A DNA stretch of 64,000 bases from Fidelibacterota bacterium (GCA_947476275.1 CANJPQ010000005.1:109504-173503); one strand, 5' to 3'; positions 30,070-39,462 are shown, counted from the first letter of the stretch. Notes: a model not told the origin generated them from the sequence alone. Numbers and translations are program-made.

Positions 30070-32052
30070 ATGATCACCGAACTCGGCCATTTCGCGCTGG
30101 CACTGGCGTTGGCGGTGGCGATCATTCAGGCGACCGTGCCGATGATCGGGGCGGCGCGGAACAATGTCGCGTGGATGGCGCTGGCGCGGCCGGCCGCACT
30201 CGCCCTGATGGGGCTGATCGGTTTTTCGTTCGGCAGCCTGATCCACGCCTTCATCGTGTCGGACTTCTCCGTCGTCGGCGTCTACGAGAACTCCCACACC
30301 GCGCAGCCGCTGATCTACAAAATCTCCGGCGCGTGGGGGAACCACGAGGGCTCCATGATGCTGTGGATCACGATCCTCGGCATCTTCGGCGCGTCGGTCG
30401 CGGCGTTCGGCGAGAACCTGCCGCCGGCGTTGCGCGCGCGCGCACTGGCCGTGCAGGGCATGATTGCCGCGGGCTTCATCGGCTTCATCCTGTTCACGTC
30501 GAACCCGTTCCTGCGCCTGGACCCGGCGCCCTTGGAAGGCCGCGGCGTCAATCCGATCCTGCAGGACCCGGGCCTCGCGCTGCATCCGCCGATGCTGTAC
30601 CTGGGCTACGTCGGCTTCTCGATGGCGTTTTCCTTTGCGGTCGCGGCCCTCATCGAAGGCCGCGTCGATGCGGCCTGGGCGCGGTGGGTGCGGCCATGGA
30701 CGCTGGCCGCGTGGACGTTCCTGACGCTGGGCATCGGGCTCGGCAGCTGGTGGGCCTACACGGAACTGGGCTGGGGCGGCTGGTGGTTCTGGGACCCGGT
30801 CGAGAACGCATCCTTCATGCCGTGGCTGTGCGGCACGGCGCTGCTGCATTCGGCGATCGTGGTGGAGAAGCGCGAAGCGTTGAAGAGCTGGACGGTGTTG
30901 TTGGCGATCATCACCTTCTCGCTGTCGCTGCTGGGGACGTTCCTGGTGCGCTCGGGCATCCTGACCTCGGTGCATGCGTTCGCGAGCGATCCGACCCGCG
31001 GCATCTTCGTGCTGGCGCTGCTGATCATTTCCATCGGCGGCTCGCTGGTGCTGTACGCCGTGCGCGCGCCGACGCTTGAGGGCGGCGGCGTGTTCGCGCC
31101 GATCTCGCGCGAGGGCGGCTTGCTGCTCAACAATCTGTTCCTGGCGACGGCCTGCGCGACGGTGTTGCTGGGCACGCTTTATCCGTTGATCGCCGAAACC
31201 CTGGACCTCGGAAAAATCACCGTGGGCCCGCCGTACTTCAACGGGGTCTTTGTGCCGCTGATGGTGCCGCTGATCGTCACCGCCGGCGTCGGGCCGTTGA
31301 TGGCGTGGAAGCGCGGCGATCTGGCGGCCGCGCGTTTGCGCCTCGCGATTGCCGCGGCGGTCGCGCTGATCGTGATCGGCGTGTCTGCCGCACTTCAACA
31401 CAACAACTGGCATGACTTCGCCGCCGCCGGCGGGCTGGGCCTGGCGGCGTGGATGTCGCTGGCCGCGATCACCGAATGGTGGGAGCGCGTGAAGCCGCTT
31501 CAAAGCGGCGCGTTCGGACGCTTGCGCCACCTGCCCCGCGCCGCCTACGGCATGACGCTGGCGCACCTGGGCCTGGGCGTGGTGATCGCCGGCGTGACCG
31601 CCTCGACCGCGTGGAAGCAGGAGCACATCCAGACGCAGGCGCCGGGGGATAGCATCAGCTTTGCCGGCTATACCGTGACCTTCGAGGGCGCCGCGGACTT
31701 CGTCGGCCCGAACTACAGCGGCCAGCGCGGCAGCTTCGCGGTGAAGAAGGGCGAGCGTGTCGTTGCGACGCTGACACCGGAACGGCGCGTCTACATCCAG
31801 CCGCAGCAGCAAACCACCGAAGCCGATATCCTGACCACGCCGCTGGCGGATATCTACACGGTGCTGGGCGACCCGCAAGCCGACGGCAAATCCTATGTCA
31901 CGCGCATGTACTACCAGCCGCTGGTGCCGTGGATCTGGATGGGCGTGGTGCTGATGGGCCTGGGCGGCCTGGTATCGCTCAGCGATCGCCGCTTGCGCAT
32001 CGGCGCGCCGCGCCGCGCGGCGGCAAAGCTCAACCCGCAGCCGGCGGAATAG
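30070..32052 (+). CDS. ccmF: Cytochrome c heme lyase subunit CcmF
   Basis: A 660-residue, multi-span membrane protein that with CcmH and CcmI attaches heme to apocytochrome c. The WWD motif is GWGGWWFWDPVENASFMPWL, with conserved histidines in YENSHTAQPLIYKISGAWGNHEGSM and elsewhere. About 14-15 hydrophobic segments are present, and the C-terminal periplasmic domain precedes the last helix. ATG 30070 has GAGAGGCG upstream. Confidence 0.97.
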   Translation: MITELGHFALALALAVAIIQATVPMIGAARNNVAWMALARPAALALMGLIGFSFGSLIHAFIVSDFSVVGVYENSHTAQPLIYKISGAWGNHEGSMMLWITILGIFGASVAAFGENLPPALRARALAVQGMIAAGFIGFILFTSNPFLRLDPAPLEGRGVNPILQDPGLALHPPMLYLGYVGFSMAFSFAVAALIEGRVDAAWARWVRPWTLAAWTFLTLGIGLGSWWAYTELGWGGWWFWDPVENASFMPWLCGTALLHSAIVVEKREALKSWTVLLAIITFSLSLLGTFLVRSGILTSVHAFASDPTRGIFVLALLIISIGGSLVLYAVRAPTLEGGGVFAPISREGGLLLNNLFLATACATVLLGTLYPLIAETLDLGKITVGPPYFNGVFVPLMVPLIVTAGVGPLMAWKRGDLAAARLRLAIAAAVALIVIGVSAALQHNNWHDFAAAGGLGLAAWMSLAAITEWWERVKPLQSGAFGRLRHLPRAAYGMTLAHLGLGVVIAGVTASTAWKQEHIQTQAPGDSISFAGYTVTFEGAADFVGPNYSGQRGSFAVKKGERVVATLTPERRVYIQPQQQTTEADILTTPLADIYTVLGDPQADGKSYVTRMYYQPLVPWIWMGVVLMGLGGLVSLSDRRLRIGAPRRAAAKLNPQPAE

Positions 32053-32062
32053 CGAAGGCGTC

Positions 32063-32617
32063 ATGGCGAAGCGTTGGCCCTATCTTGTGCCGCTGGCGGT
32101 GATTGCGATTCTGTTCGCGATCTTCGGCAAGCGTCTGGTGGATGTGGAACAGGGTTTCAACCCGGCCATGATCCCGTCGGTGCTGAACGGCAAGCCGATG
32201 CCGGAGTTCGACCTGCCCGGCTTGCCAGGCCGCACCAACGACCGCGGCTTCAAGACCGCGGACCTGAAGGGCCAAGTGTCGCTGGTGAACGTGTGGGGCT
32301 CCTGGTGCGTCGGCTGTCTGCAGGAGCACCCCAATCTGGTAAAGCTGACGCAAGGGTCGGGCATTCCCGTGCACGGCATCGCCTGGCGCGACAAGCCAGA
32401 GGCAAGCCTGGCGTGGCTGCGCAAGCAGGGCGATCCGTACACGCTGGTCGGCCAGGACCCGGATAGCCGCACCGCCATCGCGCTGGGCATCACCGGCGCG
32501 CCGGAGACCTTCCTGGTGGATCCGTACGGCCGCATCGTCTTCAAGTGGGCCAACCAGATCACGCCCGAGGTCTGGCAGAAAGAATTCCTGCCCCGCATCG
32601 CGCAGTTACGTAAATGA
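32063..32617 (+). CDS. ccmG: Thiol:disulfide interchange protein CcmG/DsbE
   Basis: A 184-residue, membrane-anchored periplasmic thioredoxin-fold protein. After an N-terminal helix (residues 5-22) comes the redox motif WCVGC (C82, C85) within NVWGSWCVGCLQEHPNL, then GAPETFLVDPYGRIVFKW with the cis-proline region. It keeps the CXXCH cysteines of apocytochrome reduced for heme ligation. GAAGG precedes the ATG; the stop overlaps ccmH (ATGA). Confidence 0.96.
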   Translation: MAKRWPYLVPLAVIAILFAIFGKRLVDVEQGFNPAMIPSVLNGKPMPEFDLPGLPGRTNDRGFKTADLKGQVSLVNVWGSWCVGCLQEHPNLVKLTQGSGIPVHGIAWRDKPEASLAWLRKQGDPYTLVGQDPDSRTAIALGITGAPETFLVDPYGRIVFKWANQITPEVWQKEFLPRIAQLRK

Positions 32618-33063
32618 AGCTGCGAACCTTCTTTGCCGCGCTGGTGTTCGCCCTGCCCCTGTGGGCGGTGGAGCCGAACGAGATGCTGGCCGACCCGGCC
32701 CTTGAGGCGCGCGCGCGCGAGGTCAGCAAGGCGCTGCGCTGTGTGGTGTGTCAGAACGAGACCATCGACGAGTCTCACGCCGAAATTGCCGGCGACATGC
32801 GTAAGATGGTGCGCGCGCGCATTACCGCCGGCGACAGCAATGAACAGATCTTGAACTACATGCTGGCGAGCTATGGCGACTTCGTGCTGCTGCGGCCGCG
32901 CTTCACGGGCGCGACGCTGTTGCTGTGGCTGGGACCGCCGCTGTTGCTGCTGCTGGGATTGTTCGCGGTGCGCCGCCGCCTGCGCACGCACGCGGCCGGG
33001 CCCGCGCCGCTGACGTCGGAAGAACGCGCGGCCCTCGCCGTACTCGAGAAGGACAAGGCATGA
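32614..33063 (+). CDS. ccmH: Cytochrome c maturation protein CcmH (CycL)
   Basis: A 149-residue protein with a signal peptide, the redox motif LRCVVCQN (C43, C46) and a C-terminal membrane helix (about residues 104-122). It acts with CcmG in reducing apocytochrome c. This is the short CcmH form; the TPR part is supplied by the separate ccmI gene, which overlaps its stop by four bases. Confidence 0.96.
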   Translation: MKLRTFFAALVFALPLWAVEPNEMLADPALEARAREVSKALRCVVCQNETIDESHAEIAGDMRKMVRARITAGDSNEQILNYMLASYGDFVLLRPRFTGATLLLWLGPPLLLLLGLFAVRRRLRTHAAGPAPLTSEERAALAVLEKDKA

Positions 33064-34370
33064 TCTGGGCTCTGTTCGCGCTGATGGCGCTGGCGGTGGT
33101 GGTCGCCTTGTTGTGGCCGCTGCTGCGCACGCCGGCCGCACCCGCCGAGCGCGCCGCCTACGACATGACCGTATTCCACGATCAGCTGGCGGAAGTGGAC
33201 CGCGACCTGGACCGCGGCGTGCTGACAATTGGGGAAGCTGACTCCGCGCGCCTGGAGATTCAGCGCCGCCTGCTTGCCGCCTCGAAGCTGGCGCCTGAGC
33301 AGATGCACAGCGAGACTCCGGCGATGCGCTCCCTGCTGACGGCCGGGTTGGCGGTGGTAGTGCCGATCGCAGCGCTAGCGCTCTACATGACCGTGGGCGC
33401 ACCGCAGTTGCCCGCCGGCGGACGTCCGCAAGCGGGCAGCGATGCGCAGGTTGCCATGCTGGTCGAAAAGCTGGCAGCGAAGATGAAGGCCGAGCCGGAC
33501 AACCCGGAGGGATGGTCCCTGCTCGCCCGCTCCTATCGGCAGATGGAACGCTTCGCGGATGCGGCGAATGCCTATCGCAATCTCATGCGCCTGTTGCCAG
33601 ACGATGCAGGCGGCTATGCCGGCTTTGCCGAGGCGAGCATTGGCGCGGCCGGCGGCACGGTGAGCGCGGAGGCGCGCGAGGCCCTGATCCAGGCGCTGCG
33701 GCGCGATCGCGACGAGCCGAGTGCGAAGTTCTATCTCGGGCTTGAGCGCGCGCAAGCCGGCGACGCCAAGGCAGCGCTGGCAATCTGGCGCGAACTGACC
33801 GCATCGGCGCCGGCAGATGCGCCGTGGATGAACATGGTGCGCGGCCAGATGGCGCAGGTGGCGCAAGAGGCCGGCGTCATGCCCATGGCGGTACAGCCGC
33901 GGCATGCGCTGGATGTGATCGGCGACGGCGCGCCCGTGGCCGCGCCACAGTCTCCCCCGGCGGCACCGCCGCGGGCCCCTGCCCCGCAAACCGCCGCCGC
34001 CGATCCGGCGGCGCCCGATGTGGGCGCGATCAAGGACCGGTTCTCGGCCGACAACCTGGAGATGATCCAGGGCATGGTCGGCGGATTGCAGGCCAAGCTT
34101 GCGGCCAATCCCGAGGACTACAACGGCTGGATGTTGCTGGGGCGGTCCATGACCGTGCTGAAGAACACCGCTGGCGCCAAGGAGGCTTACACGAAGGCCG
34201 TTGCGCTCAAGCCGGCTGAGGCTGCCCCCAAAGCGCAGCTGGCGGAGCTGCTGGCGGCGGACGGCGACAAGGCCGGCGCGCGTAAGCTGCTGACCGAAGC
34301 GCTCGCGACGTTGCCCGCGAATGCGCCGCAACGGGCGGCGCTCGACGGCCGCTTGAACGCCCTGAAGTAA
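33060..34370 (+). CDS. ccmI: Cytochrome c maturation protein CcmI
   Basis: A 436-residue apocytochrome c chaperone. Two membrane helices (residues 1-22 and about 95-115) flank a cytoplasmic loop with the YDMTVFHDQLAEVDRDLDRG motif. The periplasmic part holds TPR-like repeats (NPEGWSLLARSYRQMERFADA; EDYNGWMLLGRSMTVLKNTAGA) joined by a Pro/Ala-rich linker around residue 305. ATG 33060 overlaps the ccmH stop. A perfect palindrome follows its own stop within five bases. Confidence 0.93.
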   Translation: MIWALFALMALAVVVALLWPLLRTPAAPAERAAYDMTVFHDQLAEVDRDLDRGVLTIGEADSARLEIQRRLLAASKLAPEQMHSETPAMRSLLTAGLAVVVPIAALALYMTVGAPQLPAGGRPQAGSDAQVAMLVEKLAAKMKAEPDNPEGWSLLARSYRQMERFADAANAYRNLMRLLPDDAGGYAGFAEASIGAAGGTVSAEAREALIQALRRDRDEPSAKFYLGLERAQAGDAKAALAIWRELTASAPADAPWMNMVRGQMAQVAQEAGVMPMAVQPRHALDVIGDGAPVAAPQSPPAAPPRAPAPQTAAADPAAPDVGAIKDRFSADNLEMIQGMVGGLQAKLAANPEDYNGWMLLGRSMTVLKNTAGAKEAYTKAVALKPAEAAPKAQLAELLAADGDKAGARKLLTEALATLPANAPQRAALDGRLNALK

Positions 34371-34374
34371 GTTT

Positions 34375-34397
34375 GACCACGTCAATTTGACGTGGTC
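34375..34397. promoter_or_regulatory. Perfect 23-bp palindrome between ccmI and sco
   Basis: GACCACGTCAA, one central T, then its exact reverse complement (34387-34397). It lies four bases after the ccmI stop and 25 bases before the sco start. No T-run follows, so it may be an operator or a hairpin separating the two genes rather than a classical terminator. Confidence 0.6.
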
Positions 34398-34422
34398 GGC
34401 CCAATCGAGGACAACACCGAAC

Positions 34423-35040
34423 ATGACGCCTTCCGGCAAACGTATCCTCATCGGCTTCTGTGTCGTGGTCGGCACTGCGCTCGCGCTGGCGCTGTACCTG
34501 CCCGGCTTGCGCCCCGCGCCGGCGCCGCAGCCATCGCAGGCGACCGGCAAGCCGCTGATCGGCGGCGCGTTCACGCTGACGGACCAGAAGGGCGCCCGCG
34601 TCACCCAAGACATGCTGAACGGGCACTTCAGCCTGCTGTACTTCGGCTTCACCCATTGCCCCGACGTGTGCCCGCTGGCGCTGGCCACCATCACCGATGC
34701 GCTGAAGATCGCCGGCAACGCGGGCGAAGAGGTCTTGCCGGTGTTCATCAGCGTCGATCCGGAGCGGGATACGCCGAAGGTGATGGGCGATTATGTCGCC
34801 AACTTCCATCCGCGCTTTGTCGCGCTCACCGGCACGCCGGAAGAAGTGCAGACCGCAACCCAGGCATACCGCGTGTACTTCGCCAAGAAGGCGGGAGGTT
34901 CGCCGGACGACTACGCCATGGGCCACAGCGATTTCATTTACCTGATGAGCCCGACGGGCGAATACGTCACACACTTCCGCGCCGAGGACACGGCGACCGA
35001 TATCGCCAACCGCATCCGCCGCGAGCTGTTGTCGAAATGA
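34423..35040 (+). CDS. SCO1/SenC family copper chaperone
   Basis: A 205-residue, membrane-anchored thioredoxin-fold protein. After an N-terminal helix (8-27) the copper-binding CxxxC is FTHCPDVCP (C79, C83), and the third ligand histidine is in AMGHSDFIYLMSPTG. SCO proteins deliver copper to the CuA site of cytochrome c oxidase or act as thiol reductases. ATG 34423 is preferred to an in-frame start at 34387 that falls inside a palindrome. Its position after the ccm operon fits respiratory-chain assembly. Confidence 0.93.
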   Translation: MTPSGKRILIGFCVVVGTALALALYLPGLRPAPAPQPSQATGKPLIGGAFTLTDQKGARVTQDMLNGHFSLLYFGFTHCPDVCPLALATITDALKIAGNAGEEVLPVFISVDPERDTPKVMGDYVANFHPRFVALTGTPEEVQTATQAYRVYFAKKAGGSPDDYAMGHSDFIYLMSPTGEYVTHFRAEDTATDIANRIRRELLSK

Positions 35041-35050
35041 GCAAGGCTCA

Positions 35051-35491
35051 ATGAAAAAGTCGGGGCCCTTCTGGCGCACCAAGACGCTCGGGGAGATGAC
35101 CACGAAGGAATGGGAGAGCTTGTGCGACGGCTGCGGCAAGTGCTGCCTGCACAAGATCCGCGAGGATGACGGCAGCTTCACGCTGACCAATGTCGCCTGC
35201 CGCTTGCTGGACGTCGCCAAGGGCCGCTGCGGCAACTACGCCAAGCGCAAGCAGTTGGTGCGCGATTGCGTGGTGCTGAGCCCGCAGAAGATGCGCAAGA
35301 TCGACTGGCTGCCCAGCACCTGCGCCTATCGCCTGGTAGCCGAGGGCAAGGATTTGCCGAAATGGCACCCGCTGAAGAGCGGAACGCCCACCACCGTGAT
35401 CACGGCGGGGATCTCCGTTGCCGGTCGCGTCATTTCCGAGCGCGAGGCGGGACCGTTGCGCCAGCACGTCGTCGAATGGCCTGGCTTCTAA
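35051..35491 (+). CDS. YcgN family cysteine-cluster protein (UPF0260)
   Basis: A 146-residue protein with the family pattern CDGCGKCC followed by LTNVACRLLD, GRCGNYAKRK, CVVLSP and LPSTCAYRLVAEG. The cysteines suggest metal binding, probably an Fe-S or zinc site, but function is not established. AAGG precedes the ATG. Its last 16 bases overlap the SprT-like gene. Confidence 0.92.
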   Translation: MKKSGPFWRTKTLGEMTTKEWESLCDGCGKCCLHKIREDDGSFTLTNVACRLLDVAKGRCGNYAKRKQLVRDCVVLSPQKMRKIDWLPSTCAYRLVAEGKDLPKWHPLKSGTPTTVITAGISVAGRVISEREAGPLRQHVVEWPGF

Positions 35492-36234
35492 AGCGCATCG
35501 CGGCGCGTGTCAGCGCGCCCACACCGATTTCAAACGAAGACCTTTCGTCCGTCGTCGGCGACCTTGCCGCACACATGACCGTGCGCGTGAGTGCGAAGGC
35601 GTCGCGGATTTCGCTGCGCGTGAATGTCGCCGACGGCGTGATCGAACTGGTGCAGCCGCGGCGCGTGAGTGCGCGCGCCGTGCTGGCGTTCGCGGCGTCG
35701 CACAAGGACTGGATCGCCAAGCATCTTGCGGCCCTGCCCGCGCGCGTGGAATTCGTTACCGGCGCGCCGATCCCGTTCCGCGGTCGCGACTACATTTTGC
35801 AGGTGGCGCCGGAGACCCGAGGCGGGGTGCGCATCGCGGGCCCGCACATCGTCATCGCCGGCCGCGCGGAACACACGCGGCGGCGCCTGGTCGACTGGCT
35901 GAAGGCGGAAGCAAAAAAAGCCATCGCGCCCCTGGCCCATGCGCATGCGGAGAAGCTGGGGCACAAGGTCGCCCGCGTCACCGTGCGCGACACGACGTCG
36001 CGCTGGGGCAGTTGCAGCCCCGACGGGCGGTTGTCGTTTTCCTGGCGCCTGATTCTCGCGCCGGATCATGTGCTGACCTACGTGATCGCCCATGAGGTCG
36101 CGCACCTCAGGCACATGAATCATGGCCCGGCGTTCTGGCGCACGGTCGATCAGCTCTTGGAAAGTGAAGCAGCGGGCGACTTAGCGCGCGACTGGCTGCG
36201 GCGGAACGGCGCCGTCCTTCATCGCTATGGCTGA
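35476..36234 (+). CDS. SprT-like/YgjP-type M48 metallopeptidase
   Basis: A 252-residue cytosolic zinc metallopeptidase-like protein of the DUF45/YgjP family. The zinc site is HEVAH at residues 206-210, with a further histidine in HMNHGPAFW. The preceding RDTTSRWGSCSPDGRLSFSWRL is the strongest family signature. Substrate and role are unknown. ATG 35476 lies inside ycgN. Its 3' end overlaps the convergent wall-hydrolase gene by 54 bp. Confidence 0.9.
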   Translation: MAWLLKRIAARVSAPTPISNEDLSSVVGDLAAHMTVRVSAKASRISLRVNVADGVIELVQPRRVSARAVLAFAASHKDWIAKHLAALPARVEFVTGAPIPFRGRDYILQVAPETRGGVRIAGPHIVIAGRAEHTRRRLVDWLKAEAKKAIAPLAHAHAEKLGHKVARVTVRDTTSRWGSCSPDGRLSFSWRLILAPDHVLTYVIAHEVAHLRHMNHGPAFWRTVDQLLESEAAGDLARDWLRRNGAVLHRYG

Positions 36235-36954
36235 GCCGGCGTCGCGCGCCATCGCCACCTGCAGGCGCGCATTGCGCTTGGCGACGAATTCGGCGAAGGC
36301 GTTCAGACGATAGATGAAGGGTTTGCGCGGCTGCGCGAGCGTGCGCGCGTTGTCGGGCTCGCGATAGAACACATGCGTGCCGATGATGGTGGTGGATTCA
36401 AAACCCGCCGCCCATACCGGACGCAGGAAATCCGCGTGATACCAAAGCGCGCCGCCGGTCGGATCCGGGATCGAGGAATCTTTTTGCAGCACGGCGACGG
36501 CGATCTTGATGGAGTCGCGCCACTCTTTCGAGTCCGCGATCTCGTTGGTCTTCTCGTCGCAGAACCAGGAGAACTGGCAGCCGGTTTTACTGCCGGGAAC
36601 TTTCGTCTGCTTGATCACGTTGCATACGTTCGACGGAAAGCGCGGATCCATCGCGCGATTGAGCACGACACGCGCAACCGCGATGCGGCCCGCGGTGACT
36701 TCCGAGCGCGCTTCCCAATAGTCGTTGATCGCGAGGCACATCAGTTCGTCACGGGAGACGACGATGGAACCCCAATCGATCTTCATGTCGGCGGGGATAT
36801 CGGTGGCCTGGGCAGCGCCGGCGATGAGGAGAGAACTCGTGATGCTTGCGGCGACGGCCACGCGCAACGACTGACGTCGCTGTCGGAACCACACACGCGC
36901 ACGCGCGAAGAGACGGTTAAAGGTCACGGACGAGTCCTTTGTCTTGTTGCTCAC
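36181..36954 (-). CDS. SleB-like cell wall hydrolase
   Basis: A 257-residue exported protein. After a positively charged leader and a hydrophobic core ending near GAAQA, the Hydrolase_2 domain begins at DELMCLAINDYWEARSEV, with the catalytic glutamate expected in this segment. It continues through VLNRAMDPRFPSNVCNVIKQ, CQFSWFCD and GALWYHADFLRPVW. Relatives cleave peptidoglycan, as in SleB of spores; here it is probably housekeeping wall turnover. A nested palindrome lies just upstream. Confidence 0.9.
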   Translation of the reverse strand: MSNKTKDSSVTFNRLFARARVWFRQRRQSLRVAVAASITSSLLIAGAAQATDIPADMKIDWGSIVVSRDELMCLAINDYWEARSEVTAGRIAVARVVLNRAMDPRFPSNVCNVIKQTKVPGSKTGCQFSWFCDEKTNEIADSKEWRDSIKIAVAVLQKDSSIPDPTGGALWYHADFLRPVWAAGFESTTIIGTHVFYREPDNARTLAQPRKPFIYRLNAFAEFVAKRNARLQVAMARDAGSAIAMKDGAVPPQPVAR

Positions 36955-37497
36955 TAGTCCACCAAGCCTGCGTTAACGCTTGGTAGCTGCGTCATCCAAT
37001 CTGAGCCATGGGTTCGGTCTTCCACCGACTTCCCGTGGCCGAGCACAGATCCTTCAATCCGTGCGAGGGGCTCTTCCTACCGCCCAACCGTCACACTCAG
37101 AAAACGTGTGGCGGTCCCATAGGTTGTGTATGTAGGGAGGCAGGGTCTCCCGGAGCAAGAAAAATTAAGTTTCGCAGTTCGGGCAGTTTTCGGTCCGGAT
37201 ATTTCAGAAGATTGCAGTGCTTCGATCACAATCCGTCGGCAACGCATTCGTCCTGCGGGCAGGCCGCCGCGACAGGTCAGCGGGGAGACGGCTTTTCCGG
37301 TGCGGATTCAATCCGTTGCCGACCGGGGCCGGGTGGGGCGGCGGAGCCCCCCGAAATGCGGCCGCCTAGCGGTCGTTTGTGCGTCGCACAGCAAAAAATA
37401 TTCCGGAAAATACATACCACTAATTGTAGATCGTGGCTGAAGGACAGGATCGCGGTTGTGTTTCAGGACACAAAGTTACGCGGCCATCGCCCCGCAA
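36955..37497. other. Long intergenic region (543 bp) between wall hydrolase and PBP1A genes
   Basis: No convincing gene. Short rightward frames have rare codons and no ribosome site. It holds the nested palindrome at 36961-36984, a GGGAG/CTCCC hairpin near 37136, and an AT-rich stretch at about 37390-37430 that stands out from the surroundings. A small RNA is possible but unsupported. Confidence 0.5.
36961..36984. promoter_or_regulatory. Nested palindrome upstream of the SleB-like gene
   Basis: ACCAAGC (36961-36967) and GCTTGGT (36978-36984) form outer arms, while the sequence between contains the overlapping perfect palindrome GCGTTAACGC (36970-36979). It lies 7 bp upstream of the hydrolase start codon, a likely site for a regulator or an early RNA hairpin. 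Confidence 0.4.
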
Positions 37498-39462
37498 TCA
37501 GTTCCCGAAGACGCTTTGGAGCAGACCGCCGATGCCGCCACCGGTGCCAGCACCCGGGTTCTGCTCCTGCGGTTCCACCGCCGCCACCGCGCTTTCGAGG
37601 CCGGGCAATTCGCGGGGCGTATGGCCTTCGTGGGCCGCGGCCATGACGTCGTGCCAGATGTGTGCGGGCAATCCGCCGCCGGTGACGCTTTTCATTTCTG
37701 CGCCGGAATCGTTGCCGACCCACACGCCGGTGACGTAGTCGGCTGTGAAGCCCATGAACCATGCATCGCGATAGTCCGAGGTGGTGCCGGTTTTTCCCGC
37801 AGCCGGAAAACCAAAGTTTGCAGCCTTGCCGGTGCCGCGCACGATCACTTGCGTCATCATGCGATTCATCACCGCAACCTCTTCGCGCGACACGACCTGA
37901 CCCAAGGTGCCGTCCTCGTGGGCGTAGAGTTGTTCGCCGCGGCGATCGGTGACGCGCAGGATGCCGTAGGGCGTCACCGCTTCGCCGCCGTTGGCAAACG
38001 GCGCATACACGCCGGTGAATTCCAGCGGCGAGACTTCCGCTGTGCCGAGCGAGATCGACAGATCGTGCTTGAGGGTTTGCGTGAAGCCGAGACGCCGCGC
38101 GGTGGCGATGATGCTCTTCACGCCGATGTCTTGCGCGATGCGCACGGTGGCGGTGTTGAGGGATTCCGCCAGCGCGGTCTCCACCGTCACGGGACCGGCG
38201 TACTTGTGGGTGTAGTTCTGGGGCTTCCAGCCGCCGATGTTGATCGGCGCGTCGGTGACCATGGTGTCGGGGGTGTAGCCGGCCTCAAGGCTGGCGAGGA
38301 ACACGATCGGCTTGAACGACGAGCCCGGCTGGCGCAACGCCTGGGTCGCGCGGTTGAACTGGCTGTCATTGTAGTTGCGCCCGCCCACCATGGTGCGCAC
38401 GGCGCCGTCCGGCGCGATGGTGACGATGGCACCCTGCTCTACGTGTTCCTTGGCGCCGTTGAGGGCGAGATGCTTCGCCAGCGTGCGTTCGGCCACCTCC
38501 TGCAGGTGCAGATCGAGGGTGGTGGTGATGATGAGATCGCGGTCGGTCGCGCCGACGAAACCGTCGACCTGGTTCAGGATCCAATCGACGAAGTAACGGC
38601 CATGGAGATTGCCGCGGGTGGCTTTCACCACCGTCAGGGACTGCGGGCCGCTGGCGGCGGCGGCCTTGGCGGTTTGCGGCGTGATCACGCCGGTCTCGAC
38701 CATCAGCGACAGGGCCACGGCGGCGCGGGTGGCGGACTGGCCGGGATCGTGCGTCGGGTTGTAGCGCGACGGCGCGCGCAGGAGCCCCGCGAGCACCGCA
38801 GCCTGGTAGACGCTGAGCTCGCGCGCCTCGCGGCCGAAGTAGCGTTCCGATGCGGCTTCGATGCCGAAGGTGCCGGCCCCCATGTTCACGCGATTGAGAT
38901 AGATCGTGAGGATCTGGTCCTTGGTGAACTTCTGTTCGAGGCGCAGCGCCAGCAAGGCTTCGCGGATCTTGCGGCTGTAGGTGCGCTCCGGCGACAGGAA
39001 CAGATTGCGCGCGACCTGCTGGGTGATGGTGGACGCGCCTTGGGCATTGCGGCCCTTACGCAGGTTCTGCACCACCGAGCGCGCGATGCCGATGGGGTCG
39101 ATGCCGAAATGGGAGTAGAAGCGGCGGTCTTCCACCGCGAGGAAGGCGCCGGGCACATACTTGGGCAATTGATCGAGGCGCACCGCGCCACGGTAAATGT
39201 CGCCGACGGAGGCGATCTCGACCCCGCGCGCGTCCATCAGGGTGACGTTGGGGCGGCGCACCAGCACGGCTTCATCGATATCCGGCAATCCGACGGCGAA
39301 ATAGCCGATCACACAGGCCGCGACCAGCCCGGCCCACACCGCCGCCGCGCCGGCATAGAGCGCCAGCTGCCGACCGAGGCTGCGGCGCGGCGTCTTTTTT
39401 CCCTTCGCCTTCTCAGGCTTGGGATCGTCCTCAGACGATGCGCGTTGCTTCGCTTTCCCCAT
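37498..39462 (-). CDS. mrcA: Penicillin-binding protein 1A family, bifunctional transglycosylase/transpeptidase
   Basis: A 654-residue inner-membrane peptidoglycan synthase. A basic N-tail and one membrane helix (about residues 30-52) are followed by the GT51 domain (FLAVEDRRFYSHFGIDPIGI, ASTITQQVARN, REALLALRLEQ) and the transpeptidase domain (SSFKPIVFLASLE for SxxK, SLNT for SxN, AGKTGTTSDY for KTG). I used ATG 39462 (MGKAKQ) rather than 33 codons upstream. It is somewhat shorter than E. coli PBP1A. It is divergent from the lysine-rich RHH gene. Confidence 0.94.
   Translation of the reverse strand: MGKAKQRASSEDDPKPEKAKGKKTPRRSLGRQLALYAGAAAVWAGLVAACVIGYFAVGLPDIDEAVLVRRPNVTLMDARGVEIASVGDIYRGAVRLDQLPKYVPGAFLAVEDRRFYSHFGIDPIGIARSVVQNLRKGRNAQGASTITQQVARNLFLSPERTYSRKIREALLALRLEQKFTKDQILTIYLNRVNMGAGTFGIEAASERYFGREARELSVYQAAVLAGLLRAPSRYNPTHDPGQSATRAAVALSLMVETGVITPQTAKAAAASGPQSLTVVKATRGNLHGRYFVDWILNQVDGFVGATDRDLIITTTLDLHLQEVAERTLAKHLALNGAKEHVEQGAIVTIAPDGAVRTMVGGRNYNDSQFNRATQALRQPGSSFKPIVFLASLEAGYTPDTMVTDAPINIGGWKPQNYTHKYAGPVTVETALAESLNTATVRIAQDIGVKSIIATARRLGFTQTLKHDLSISLGTAEVSPLEFTGVYAPFANGGEAVTPYGILRVTDRRGEQLYAHEDGTLGQVVSREEVAVMNRMMTQVIVRGTGKAANFGFPAAGKTGTTSDYRDAWFMGFTADYVTGVWVGNDSGAEMKSVTGGGLPAHIWHDVMAAAHEGHTPRELPGLESAVAAVEPQEQNPGAGTGGGIGGLLQSVFGN

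Noticed and set aside
37008..37646. 212-residue plus-strand frame
   Set aside because: Lies partly antisense to the 3' end of PBP1A with atypical codon use and no ribosome site.
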